Assembly: GCF_001557535.2 (NCBI RefSeq)
Contig: NZ_CP014308.1
Span: forward strand, 682,001 to 746,000
Direction: 5' to 3'
Length of the DNA: 64,000 nt
From: Burkholderia sp. PAMC 26561
GTDB taxonomy: Bacteria; Pseudomonadota; Gammaproteobacteria; Burkholderiales; Burkholderiaceae
In this document: positions 34,543-42,985 of the stretch, piece by piece
Numbering within the stretch: position 1 is the stretch's first letter
Layout of the letters: each line of letters begins with the position of its first letter
Translations under genes and position numbers: made by a program
Notes under the pieces: model-generated
What the model was told of the DNA's origin: nothing
What the model saw: only the letters and a program-made list of their open reading frames with translations
Databases searched by the model: none

Positions 34543-35478
34543 GTGGACCCCCTTTCCGAAATTCTTTCAATTCTCAAACCTAAGAGCTATCTGACTGCGG
34601 GCCTTGATGTAGGTGGCGTCTGGGCGATCCGGTTCGGGAATCGCCCGGGTACGATCAAGTGCCATGCGGCGACGGCCGGAGCCTGCTGGTTAGCGGTGGA
34701 AGGCATGGACGAGGCGGTACGGCTCACGGCGGGCGACTGCATCATCCTGCCTAGCGGTCGACCCTTCACCCTCGCGAGCGACCCTACGCTGCAGCCGACT
34801 GTCGCGCGCGACCTGCTCGGCAATTCACTTCCCGGCGAAGTGGTTGTCCACCAAGGTGGTGGTGATTTCGCATTTGCCGGCACCCGTTTCGAGGTCGACA
34901 CGCGCAAGGCGGGGGCGCTGCTTGGAACGCTGCCGCCGCTCATTCACTTGCACCAGGCGGAGGATCGGGCAGCAATGCGTTGGTGTATCCAGCAGATGAT
35001 GTCCGAGATGCAAAGTGGAAGGCCAGGCGGTGCGCTTGCGGCCCAGCATCTGGCGCATTTGATGCTGCTGCAGGCGTTCAGGCTTCATCTGTCGCGACAG
35101 GCTGACGATCGAGTAGGCCTGCTGTACGCGCTCGCTGATCCGCACCTTGGAAAAGCCATCGAGGCCGTTCACCTCGACCCGGCACATCGCTGGACGCTCG
35201 CCGAGTTGGCCGCCCGGGCCGGGTTGTCGCGGTCAGTATTCGCGCAACGATTCCGGGAGCGGGTTGGGGAAACGCCGATCGACTATCTAATTCAATGGCG
35301 CATGATGCTGGCCAGAGAAAGGTTGGAGGGCGGCGGGGAAACCCTTGGAACGATCGCAAACGCGGTAGGCTATGAATCCGAGAGCGCCTTCAACACGGCG
35401 TTCAAACGCGTCATTGGCTGTTCGCCACGTCGTTACGCTCGTGCCGAAACGAATGGTTTCACTACCACTGAAATTTGA
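34543..35478 (+). CDS. AraC-family regulator with cupin sensor domain
   Basis: 311 residues from GTG 34543 (GGGAGAG upstream). The N-terminal AraC-type cupin (about residues 10-190) has CHAATAGACWLAVEGMDEAVRLTAGDCIILPSG. The C-terminal double HTH (about 200-300) has WTLAELAARAGLSRSVFAQRFRERVGETPIDYLIQWRM, then IANAVGYESESAFNTAFKRVIGCSPRRYA. Cupin_6-type AraC regulators in Burkholderia usually control the divergent oxidoreductase, so the NmrA-like gene is the likely target. Confidence 0.9.
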   Translation: MDPLSEILSILKPKSYLTAGLDVGGVWAIRFGNRPGTIKCHAATAGACWLAVEGMDEAVRLTAGDCIILPSGRPFTLASDPTLQPTVARDLLGNSLPGEVVVHQGGGDFAFAGTRFEVDTRKAGALLGTLPPLIHLHQAEDRAAMRWCIQQMMSEMQSGRPGGALAAQHLAHLMLLQAFRLHLSRQADDRVGLLYALADPHLGKAIEAVHLDPAHRWTLAELAARAGLSRSVFAQRFRERVGETPIDYLIQWRMMLARERLEGGGETLGTIANAVGYESESAFNTAFKRVIGCSPRRYARAETNGFTTTEI

Positions 35479-35671
35479 GCGCTCTCACACTTGACGTTGT
35501 TGAGGCGGTGAACCGTGCTGCAATCGAATTGCCTAAACGGGCTCGGCGCGCCCCAGTAGTTGAATGACCGCAGAGGAGAAAGCCGAATGACTTAGTGGTT
35601 GGTCAAGGACATTCGAAACGCCGTTCAAGATATCTGTCGACGTTACGGGAACTCAGTAGAGCCTCCGCAAT

Positions 35672-36440
35672 TCACACGCAAATACGCTCCACCTCGTCGA
35701 GGCTATGTCGTCGCGGCGCCGGGCATAAAGCTGTGTGGTACGAGTCGATGCATGGTTCGCCATCGCTGCGGCGTTCTCTAGTGTGCCACCTTTTTCAGGT
35801 AAGCAGTGATGCCGGTCGCTGGGAACGTGTGGTTGCCGATCTCGTGTCGATGCCGGCCGCAAGCGCTCGGCGCGTCACCATCGTGTACGCATTGGCTTGG
35901 GGCAGGGCAGCGGTGCTCAGGCGCCCGGTGCCGCGCTGGAATGTGCGAACAGCGGCCCCTTACCCTCAGCGCCAATCCCAGTGCCCTTGATGTACGCATT
36001 CAGATACGTTTCCAGCATGTGGTGACAGGGCATTTCGTGTTGTTTGCCGCCTTTCTCGCGCAAGCGCACCCATAACCGTTTGTTGTGCGTGTACACGTCG
36101 TCCACCCGCATTGCGAGTGCCGCCCCCACGTGCGCAAACGAAAACACCATTAACGCAATCAACGCCTGATCTCTAAGCCCAATGGATGTGCTGACATCGA
36201 TGCTATCGAGCAGCTGTCGCGCTTCGATCGCATCCAGCACGGGCGTCTTGCCTTTGCGGGTCGTGTGGCTCGGCCCGCGCACTGACGCCGCGGGATTGTG
36301 CGGCACGACCTGGCCGACCACCAGCCAGTCAAATAGGTGACGAATCGCGGCCAGGTGCTGCTTGACCGTCGGCGCCGACAGCGTCCGTGTTTGCATCTCG
36401 ATTCAGGCCGCCACGTGCAGCGGCTGCACAAACTCTCCGA
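35672..36440 (-). pseudogene. Tyrosine recombinase, copy 2 (truncated and interrupted)
   Basis: The second recombinase copy resembles the first: VKQHLAAIRHLFDWLVVGQVV, EARQLLDSIDVSTSIGLRD, MRVDDVYTHNKRLWVRLREKGGKQHEM. The N-terminal ~80 residues are replaced by another gene, and a TGA interrupts the ...AAW-IE... region (near 36405). In the catalytic Arg-I position this copy has VFSFAHVGAALAM, so His replaces the Arg seen in copy 1 (VFSFARVAAALAM). The tail carries AAAMANHASTRTTQLYARRRDD with the Tyr but in a shifted frame. It is inactive. Confidence 0.75.
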
Positions 36441-36624
36441 CCAGGCAGCCGCTCGCGCCGGCGCAGTCCATCGTGAAAGCCACCGGGTGCGCGATAACGC
36501 TGGCGTCGCGCAGCTGCTGGAAGAACGCACGCACCGCGGCCTGGCACTCCGGTGCAAACAACTCGCCATCGCCATCGCCGGCGCTGGGCAAGAGCTTGAT
36601 GCGAAACGCTGGATTAGCTGCCAT
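36403..36624 (-). pseudogene. Chimeric ORF: EACC1-like N-terminus fused to a recombinase fragment
   Basis: 73 codons from ATG 36624. The first ~63 residues (NPAFRIKLLPSAGDGDGELF, APECQAAVRAFFQQLRDA, VAFTMDCAGASGCLVGEF) resemble the start of the EACC1-like gene of cassette 1 (RVTFLPSADEARAHLPNDFV...). At about 36432 the sequence becomes VQPLHVAA, which in cassette 1 is the middle of the recombinase N-terminal domain. A deletion has joined the two genes. Confidence 0.55.
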
Positions 36625-36655
36625 GGGCCTCTTTCCGATTAAGTCGCCAGCGCGG

Positions 36656-36955
36656 TTAATGCAGCGTGCGCGTGCCGCGATCGGTATCGCGGTCGGTGGC
36701 CTGCAGGAGAATGTTGGCGCGGCATTCGGCCTTGATTGCGTCCGCCGCTTCGTCGACGAGACGGTTGCCGCGAAACCGTGCAATCTTGGCATCGATGACG
36801 GCTTCGACGTGGGCGATAGCCGCTTCGACACTCGCCGGGTCGTCCGGATTGAACTCCGCAGTGATCACTTCCTCCTCGAGCGCCTTGAGCCCTTCGGCGG
36901 CTTCTTCGAGGATCCGCGTCATCTCGTCGGACAGGGTGGTTATGGGCGGCTCCAC
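36656..36955 (-). CDS. Acidic helical protein of the recombinase cassette, copy 2
   Basis: 99 residues, about 90% identical to the 91-residue product at 27769-28044: DEMTRILEEAAEGLKALEEE and VITAEFNPDDPASVEAAIAH, ending TDRDTDRGTRTLH, where a short insertion (DTDR) separates the copies. Helical, acidic, with no recognised family. It is intact in both cassettes. A GGCGGCTCC-type leader and an AT-rich stretch precede it. Confidence 0.7.
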   Translation of the reverse strand: MEPPITTLSDEMTRILEEAAEGLKALEEEVITAEFNPDDPASVEAAIAHVEAVIDAKIARFRGNRLVDEAADAIKAECRANILLQATDRDTDRGTRTLH

Positions 36956-37174
36956 TATATTTGATAAAGGACGTTATCGTACATGGCGGAGCGCGCCCGT
37001 AAAAATAGGTGCGGGCACAAGCGGTGCTGGGAATGTGTGTTGGACAGAGTTTTGGGAATAGCTGCTCAAAGTTATGACTGCCTCAATTTGCAAACACGGT
37101 TTACGCTACCCTTTCTTCTGTATCGTCAACCTGCTTTCACCGCCATACACACTAGTAATATTCTATGGTCCACG

Positions 37175-37633
37175 ATGTCGACGACCCGCCAACGGGCGCG
37201 GCGCTTCGCAACGATTCGACCCGCATCAAGGACACGGCTTTTTGAAGCTGTAGAGCGCAAGGCTGTAGAGTTGGAAGGTCTTCTTCTGCATGTCATCGAG
37301 ACGTTGGACCGGCAATTCAAGTGGGCAATCATGCAGTTGGCGCAGAAAGATTTCGACTTGGAGCGCTATGTCGATTTGAGCAGCTTTAGCGATCGGATTG
37401 AGACGTTGTCCTACCGAGTATTCATGCCTGATTTGAAGGGCTTTGTTCCGAATGTATATGACCCGACCATCGCGGAAGCGTGCCTGAAATTCAGACATAT
37501 TTATCGCCGTGCAAAAGGCATTTACATCTTCACCGACATGCGAGGCCGGGTGGCCGAGAATTCGCGAAATCGGCCGATAAACGAAGTGCACACCATACAG
37601 TGGGAGGTAAAACAGCATGCCAAAAAATCCTAG
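37175..37633 (+). CDS. Hypothetical helical protein
   Basis: 152 residues from ATG 37175; the ATG at 36983 would add an odd Cys/Arg-rich leader. It is largely helical (RTRLFEAVERKAVELEGLLL, HVIETLDRQFKWAIMQLAQK) with a FMPDLKGFVPNVYDP segment, and no recognised family. Its end overlaps the start of the next gene (37617) by 17 bases, which supports a real, cotranscribed frame. An opposing minus-strand frame of similar length cannot be fully excluded. Confidence 0.45.
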   Translation: MSTTRQRARRFATIRPASRTRLFEAVERKAVELEGLLLHVIETLDRQFKWAIMQLAQKDFDLERYVDLSSFSDRIETLSYRVFMPDLKGFVPNVYDPTIAEACLKFRHIYRRAKGIYIFTDMRGRVAENSRNRPINEVHTIQWEVKQHAKKS

Positions 37634-38186
37634 CTTCGGCACATTCGGACGCTACGAAGAGATCCCGAGAGAGAAGATGTCTCCGGACATGAGAGCGGCG
37701 TATGACTTCACCATGAAGCTCCGTGGCCAGGTTCCGGGGCCGCACAAAATCTGGCTTTCCAATCCCAAACTGTCTGAGACGATCGTCCCCACTGGCGCCT
37801 ATTACCAGACGGCATCGACGCTCACGAAAGCCGAGATCGAGATCGTCACAAACGTCATCAATGGCCGATGGCTTGCAGCGTACTCCAACTACGAGCACGA
37901 GAAGATTGGAGAAAAACAGGGGCACCTTCCGCCTCATCAGGTGCAAGCCCTGATTGCCGGGCTACCTGCCTCGTTCGACGACCCTCGGCAGCAGATTGTC
38001 TACGAGCTCGCGTCCACACTCGCCGCTCCCCGTGTTGTTCCAGTTGGGATGTACCAGCGTGCAAAGGAGCTACTGGGAGACGCAGGCATCGTCGATGTCA
38101 CCGTGCTGATGGGTTGGTTCACCGCAGTCTCGCTGACCCTCATGGCGTTCGATGTGCCGTCTGATGCGGTTGGACTGCAGCAATAA
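37617..38186 (+). CDS. Carboxymuconolactone-decarboxylase-family protein 1
   Basis: 189 residues. The central helix block (TKAEIEIVTNVINGRWLAAYSNYEHEKIG) fits the AhpD/CMD fold, but it lacks the CxxC redox pair, so it is not a peroxidase-type AhpD. FDDPRQQIVYELASTLA and VDVTVLMGWFTAVSLTLMAFDV complete the fold. The likely role is in ring-cleavage or related small-molecule catabolism. A second CMD gene starts 10 bp after its stop, and an SMP-30-like gene follows, so this looks like a catabolic operon. Confidence 0.8.
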   Translation: MPKNPSFGTFGRYEEIPREKMSPDMRAAYDFTMKLRGQVPGPHKIWLSNPKLSETIVPTGAYYQTASTLTKAEIEIVTNVINGRWLAAYSNYEHEKIGEKQGHLPPHQVQALIAGLPASFDDPRQQIVYELASTLAAPRVVPVGMYQRAKELLGDAGIVDVTVLMGWFTAVSLTLMAFDVPSDAVGLQQ

Positions 38187-38196
38187 GGAGCAAACG

Positions 38197-38790
38197 ATGT
38201 CTAAACCATTACAGAACCTCGGCGGACGGGTGCCACTTTTCGATCCGCAAGAGCTGACAGCAGCGCAGGAGGCTGTCTATGAAACGGTCAACAGCAAGAT
38301 GGTTCCATGGGCGCAAGCGGCGGGTTTTCAAGCGAAGCTGGACGACGGGAAGCTGGTTGGCCCTTTCAACACGATTCTGCTGAGCCCAGAGATTGCAGCC
38401 TCATTTTTAGCCCTTCAAGCGTCCGAGCAGGAGCATACATCGCTCAGCGAGCGCGTGCGACAGGTCGTCATCCTGACGGTTGGCGCGGTTTGGAATTGCG
38501 ATTATGAGCGGTACGCGCACGCCGCAGTCGCAAGAGAAGCAGGCTTTTCGGAAAAGGTCATCAGCGCCCTCGCGGAGGGTACTGATGTCGAAGGCCTGAG
38601 CGCAACGGAGCAGCTTGCGCAACGCGTCACGTGGCAACTGACGGCTGAGCACCGACTATCAGCGGAGCTCTATTCGAAGGCGGTATCCGTTTTGGGTGCT
38701 CGCGGCATCGTGGACCTGATCTTCCTTGCCGGCTGCTATCAAAGTATCGCGGCGCTCCTGAATGCTTTTCAGGTTCCTGTGCCTCAGTAG
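38197..38790 (+). CDS. Carboxymuconolactone-decarboxylase-family protein 2
   Basis: 197 residues from ATG 38197 (AAGGAG six bases upstream). The core SERVRQVVILTVGAVWNCDYERYAHAAVAREAG has the CMD pattern with one Cys and the His of the 'YExxxH' motif. It is about 20% similar by eye to the preceding gene. Two consecutive CMD paralogues suggest a heteromer or two steps of a pathway. Confidence 0.8.
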   Translation: MSKPLQNLGGRVPLFDPQELTAAQEAVYETVNSKMVPWAQAAGFQAKLDDGKLVGPFNTILLSPEIAASFLALQASEQEHTSLSERVRQVVILTVGAVWNCDYERYAHAAVAREAGFSEKVISALAEGTDVEGLSATEQLAQRVTWQLTAEHRLSAELYSKAVSVLGARGIVDLIFLAGCYQSIAALLNAFQVPVPQ

Positions 38791-38879
38791 ACTCGATCCG
38801 GCTTCGACATCGTGGCCGATTCAAAAAAAGGATCGTCAGTGGCCCTCATCTTGCATCGTTCCCCCGGAGGAGACTCATC

Positions 38880-39884
38880 ATGTCTCACAATCTAGCGCCT
38901 CAAGCCCGCCTGACCACCGTAGCCAAATTTCCAGCCAACTACTTCCTTGAAAATCTAGCCGTACGGCAGGACAATTCGGTCCTGGTCACGGCCATGAACA
39001 ACAAAGAGCTCTGGTACGTTCCGCCGCAGAAAAACGATGAAGCGGTTGAGGCTGTATGCATCCACACTTTCGAGCAGCCTACAACCGGCATCGTCGAAGT
39101 GGAGCCTGAGGTGTTTCTCGTGCTCACCAGCAACTTATACACCACCCACGAGTCATTTGCGCATCAGTTGGACCTGCGTCATTGGGAGAAGGGCTCGCCG
39201 GTCGCGCCAAAACTTTTGTGTCGCTTCCCAGAGACCGCACGTGGTCTCAATGGCTGCTGCCTGATTGCGCCCGGCATAGTTCTGGTCGCGGATTGTTTTG
39301 CAAGCCGTATTTGGAGGCTGGACTTAGCTGCAGGCGATCGCGCTCCCGACATTCGAGTGTGGCTTGAGCACGAGAGCATGGGATACTTTCCGGGCAAAAT
39401 GAAGCCTGAGCAGCCGGGAGTGAATGGGGTGCATTATGCCGCAAAGACCAACTACCTCTATTACACGTCAACGGCGAAGAAGCTTTTCATGAGGGTCAAG
39501 GTTGATCCTAGAACACTCGAACCTGCAGGCTCGCCCGAACTGGTCGTCGCCGGCCGCATGGGGGATGACTTCTGCATCGATGAGCAGGCTGGGGTCATTT
39601 ACCTCAGTACCCACCGTCAGAACACAATTGATGTTGTGTCCATGGACCCGGGCCTGAATAGCGGCTTTACGCAGAGCGTCGCCGGAGATCCATTCACAGA
39701 AGAATTGATTGGCCCATCGAGCGGAACCTGGAGGCGCAGTCCTGGTGACTACGGCCGCGTCGCGTACTTCATCATGGACGGCGGTACCGCATCGGTCCCG
39801 CCCGATGGCGTCCCGAGGCCAGCCAAGCTGTTCAGGGTAGACCTTCAACCGATACCAAAATCTTTCCCCGGGACGGTCGCATAG
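38880..39884 (+). CDS. SMP-30/gluconolactonase-like beta-propeller
   Basis: 334 residues with GGAGGAG before the ATG. Repeated blade motifs are seen: FLENLAVRQDNSVLVTAMNN, PEVFLVLTSNLY, LNGCCLIAPGIVLVADCFAS, PGVNGVHYAAKTNYLYYTST, GDDFCIDEQAGVIYLSTH. The family usually hydrolyses lactones with a metal held by Glu/Asn/Asp; N in NGVHY and D in GDDFCID fit. There is no signal peptide, so it is cytoplasmic. Linked to the CMD pair, it could open a lactone from the same pathway. Confidence 0.8.
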   Translation: MSHNLAPQARLTTVAKFPANYFLENLAVRQDNSVLVTAMNNKELWYVPPQKNDEAVEAVCIHTFEQPTTGIVEVEPEVFLVLTSNLYTTHESFAHQLDLRHWEKGSPVAPKLLCRFPETARGLNGCCLIAPGIVLVADCFASRIWRLDLAAGDRAPDIRVWLEHESMGYFPGKMKPEQPGVNGVHYAAKTNYLYYTSTAKKLFMRVKVDPRTLEPAGSPELVVAGRMGDDFCIDEQAGVIYLSTHRQNTIDVVSMDPGLNSGFTQSVAGDPFTEELIGPSSGTWRRSPGDYGRVAYFIMDGGTASVPPDGVPRPAKLFRVDLQPIPKSFPGTVA

Positions 39885-39915
39885 TGACCTGACAGACCTA
39901 ATATGTGATCTCTAA

Positions 39916-40122
39916 CTATTTAATAATCCGAAACGTCGGTGATTCCTGGAAACGACTGTTGCACCGATCGTAAGTTCGCGTTGTGGCGATATTGGCGTGA
40001 CCGAGCATCATGTAAATTAGGGACTTCTCGCACTTGTCTTGTCGATTTCGGATAATTGTTCTGACTAGCGAATCATGCGCCGTAAATTGACGACATGAGA
40101 TCGCTTCACGCCGGATTGACAT
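39916..40122 (-). pseudogene. Tyrosine recombinase C-terminal scrap
   Basis: 68 codons ending YMMLGHANIATTRTYDRCNS, where LGHxNxxTTxxYxx is the recombinase active-site end with the nucleophilic Tyr. The N-terminal part and the R-H-R residues before it are missing or mutated. It marks an old integration event and is unrelated in detail to the two 26-37 kb copies (AAAMA.HASTRTTQLY). Confidence 0.6.
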
Positions 40123-40241
40123 ATCACCTGGATCGCGGATGTTTTCATACTTAGTGCAGAAGGCGACGTGATACGGTGACAGTGCAAATCGCTGATACCG
40201 CCGGTCAGTGCGGGAACGTGCTCAACGAAATCGGAAATCTA

Positions 40242-40527
40242 ATGTCGGCTTATATGCTTGTGCAGGCCTTAATCAACGATGATAATAAATACGGACAATA
40301 TCGTCAGGCCGTGATGCCATTAATAAACGCGTTCGGAGGGAAGCCTGTCCGGGGTGGAAAAGTTGAACAGTTAGAAGGCAGAGCCGACGGCCGGCGTATT
40401 GCCCTGTTTGAGTTTCCGTCTATCGAAGCCATACGCGCGTTTTGGAATTCCCCACAGTATGTTCCTGTGAAAGCGCCTAAGGGTTGGGGCCGCAGATTTA
40501 GAAATTTGGGCCATACCAGGGATTTGA
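40242..40527 (+). pseudogene. DUF1330 protein, frameshifted near its end
   Basis: From ATG 40242 the frame gives MSAYMLVQALINDDNKYGQY and GGKPVRGGKVEQLEGRADGR plus FEFPSIEAIRAFWNSPQYVP, the DUF1330 dimeric alpha-beta barrel core. After VKA it enters the wrong frame. Removing one C at 40475-40476 restores VKALRVGAADLEIWAIPGI and a stop at 40527, for the normal ~94-residue length. The unshifted frame runs on to 40595. A sequencing error would make it intact. Confidence 0.7.
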
Positions 40528-40974
40528 CTAACAACAGTCCAATCGGGTATATCCCACCAAGACGGCTCACCCGACTGTTGCAATCTTGGCCTTAACAGTC
40601 GTTGGCTAACCTCCCTCTCTTCGTGGTTGACGAAGGCTATGGTGGCTCTGCTTGTTGGACTAGGTTAAGGTTGGCAACAGAAAAAATTCGAGCCGAATTT
40701 TTATCTGCCAGCACGTGAACGGTCGCGGCCCGAAGGGTGCAGCAGTGTCGGAATACGCGTTCGAGACCGATTGCCGCAACGGCGACCCCAATGTAGACAA
40801 TTCGGGTTAAATTTCGAATGACTCTTCGTGGCCGACATGCGCCGGATGGGATCAAGACAGCATAAAGCTGATTTTATGCACGCCTTGCTTTTCTCTATAT
40901 GCAGCGTAGCTTGCAAATTGACGACATTTTCACTTTTGCGCCGACGTGTTTGGTCACGTTCGGCCGTTGGCTCG

Positions 40975-41337
40975 TCAATTGGATATGCCCTGCAGAAGTC
41001 GCGATATTGAAGCACGCATAGTCTCTATCGCAACCGGTTTTTCCCAAGCCTCATCCCAAGCAGGCGCACTAGAGAAATTTCCATGCTCAATGCTGGTCAA
41101 AATCAACGGAATTGCGAGGAACCTTGGGTCGCGCCGAAGCAAACGGCAAAACTCCGCTCCGCTCATCCCGGGCATCGACAGATCTGTAACGATCAAATCG
41201 GGTCGTACCTTGTCGGCGGCGATCAGGCCAGCCTCTCCGCTGTCGGCTATCTCAACTCGATAACCTTCCGCCCGCAAAAGGCGTCTCCATGCCGTCAAAA
41301 TCCCATGATCGTCGTCTACTATTAAAATGGTGCTCAT
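40975..41337 (-). CDS. Single-domain response regulator (CheY-like)
   Basis: 120 residues from ATG 41337. ILIVDDDHGI supplies the acidic pair; the phospho-acceptor is Asp52 in LIVTDLSMPG, followed by LILTS (Thr) and WEKPV (Lys). There is no output domain, so it acts by protein contact or as a phosphate relay. It has no adjacent kinase. The 53-residue upstream extension of the frame is arginine- and serine-rich and unlikely to be translated. Confidence 0.85.
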   Translation of the reverse strand: MSTILIVDDDHGILTAWRRLLRAEGYRVEIADSGEAGLIAADKVRPDLIVTDLSMPGMSGAEFCRLLRRDPRFLAIPLILTSIEHGNFSSAPAWDEAWEKPVAIETMRASISRLLQGISN

Positions 41338-41658
41338 AAACGACGTACTTGTCCTTGGCAAAAACAACGGGTCGGGCTCGCATTGCTTGCGAGCAAACAG
41401 CTGCCGTGAGGGTAACAGGCAGATATCTTGAAAAGATATCGATACATCGATATTTACGTATCGAGGTCTACTTTGGATGCAAGCGCATCGCATGAGGCAA
41501 GCCGATATGGATCACGCGTTTGAGTGTCTCTAGGTAACCAAGCCCTTAAACGACTAACCGTTTTGTGTGATTTCCTACGGCCGTTCTCCCTGCGGGTCGA
41601 TCGGCGTTCGACGCGCTGCCGGCATGAATCGATCGTTGATCGTGACGTGCACGTGCTC

Positions 41659-41695
41659 CGCTATAGCCGCGTGCGGAACCAACGCGGCTATAGCG
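41659..41695. repeat. Perfect 14-bp inverted repeat
   Basis: CGCTATAGCCGCGT (41659-41672) is perfectly inverted as ACGCGGCTATAGCG (41682-41695) around a nine-base loop. It lies 57 bp before the J-domain protein start. It is stable enough to be an RNA hairpin or an operator, but has no clear T-run, so it is not a standard terminator. Confidence 0.6.
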
Positions 41696-41752
41696 ACCTC
41701 CGTTAAAATAGTGGCTGCTCGCTCTCTAGCATCCACCAGCGGAAATCATCCT

Positions 41753-42880
41753 ATGACCAGGACAAATCTCAGGGCCATCGGCATTGCTCCCGACCACAAT
41801 AAGTCTGATCTGTCTAAGGGGCAGAAGGCATTCAACACGCTGATCAAGCAGATCGAAAAGCGGCGCGCCCGGCTGAGTGCTTGGGAGGCTGCAATGCCTG
41901 CCTTCCACCGGAAATACCTAAACGAGTTCGCGCCTCTTGAGCAAACTTCGATCAGCTTGCGAACCAAGCTCGTGTATCGCCTTGACCAAACATACGGTAT
42001 GAAGGGGCTGACCAAATCCGAGCGACGTACGATCGCCGACCTGATCAGCGACTTGGCGGGGGAGTTGGTTGCCGAGAGCGATGATCCGGAGCTTAAGACA
42101 ATTTACAACCGGTACAGCGAATCTGACTTTGACAGTGAAGCTGCCGCCCAGTTTGATGATATGAAATTGGCGCTCGAAGCCATGCTCGGCGTTGAGTTAG
42201 GCGACGACGTTGACATGAGTTCGCCCGAGGATGTGCTGCAGCGCGCGCAGGCGCAAATGGAGCAGCTCCGAAAACAAGACGCCGTCGAAAACCAAGCTCG
42301 TGAAGAACGCCGCGCAAAACGAAAAAAGACCCCTAAACAACTCGCTGCAGAGGCACGAGAACAAGCGGAGCAGGCAGAGCTCAGCTTATCGATTCGCGAG
42401 GTCTACCGAAAACTAGCCAGCGCTCTTCATCCTGATCGAGAAACTGATCCGCAGGAACGTGAGCGGAAGACCGCTCTCATGCAAAGGGCCAATCAGGCGT
42501 ATAGCAAAAACAGCCTGTTGCAATTACTTGAGTTGCAGTTGGAGCTGGAACATATCGACCAAAGCGCCATCAACAACATCGGCGAAGACCGGTTGAAACA
42601 CTACAACAAGATACTAAAGGAACAGGTCGGTGAACTCGACCACGAAATCCTGCATGTCGAGAACGGATTCAAGCACAGCTACGGAATTCCACCCTTCATC
42701 GACGTGTCGCCCGGCACCATCATGCGCAATCTTGCCTCTGATATCTTCTCGCTGCAGGAGAGCCTCCACGCCCTTGAACATGACCTGCTCGTATTCGAAG
42801 ACATCAAGCAACTGAAGGAATGGCTAAAGATTGTGAAGCGGTCATTGGCCGCGCCGCGTGACGACGATATGCCGTTTTAG
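41753..42880 (+). CDS. J-domain protein with long coiled-coil N-terminus
   Basis: 375 residues from ATG 41753. The N-terminal ~170 residues are charged and helical. A Lys/Gln/Ala-rich linker (about 175-210) leads to a J-domain at ~212-275: SIREVYRKLASALHPDRETD holds the HPD motif at residues 226-228, and ALMQRANQAYSKNSLLQLLE completes helices III-IV. The C-terminus is helical. J-domains stimulate DnaK; placing it so late in the protein is unusual. It probably recruits Hsp70 to a client bound by the N-terminal region. A perfect palindrome lies just upstream. Confidence 0.8.
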   Translation: MTRTNLRAIGIAPDHNKSDLSKGQKAFNTLIKQIEKRRARLSAWEAAMPAFHRKYLNEFAPLEQTSISLRTKLVYRLDQTYGMKGLTKSERRTIADLISDLAGELVAESDDPELKTIYNRYSESDFDSEAAAQFDDMKLALEAMLGVELGDDVDMSSPEDVLQRAQAQMEQLRKQDAVENQAREERRAKRKKTPKQLAAEAREQAEQAELSLSIREVYRKLASALHPDRETDPQERERKTALMQRANQAYSKNSLLQLLELQLELEHIDQSAINNIGEDRLKHYNKILKEQVGELDHEILHVENGFKHSYGIPPFIDVSPGTIMRNLASDIFSLQESLHALEHDLLVFEDIKQLKEWLKIVKRSLAAPRDDDMPF

Positions 42881-42985
42881 CGGACCGCTGATCCTCACGC
42901 TTCCTTCGTAGTGTGGAGAAAACACCGCTTAGTGCGGCTGCAAAGCCGATGAAAGATAGTTGAGTAAGTTCAATACGGAGAAGAA

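Noticed and set aside
36983..37174. Upstream extension of the hypothetical gene at 37175
   Set aside because: Cys/Arg-rich, no ribosome-binding site; start at 37175 preferred.
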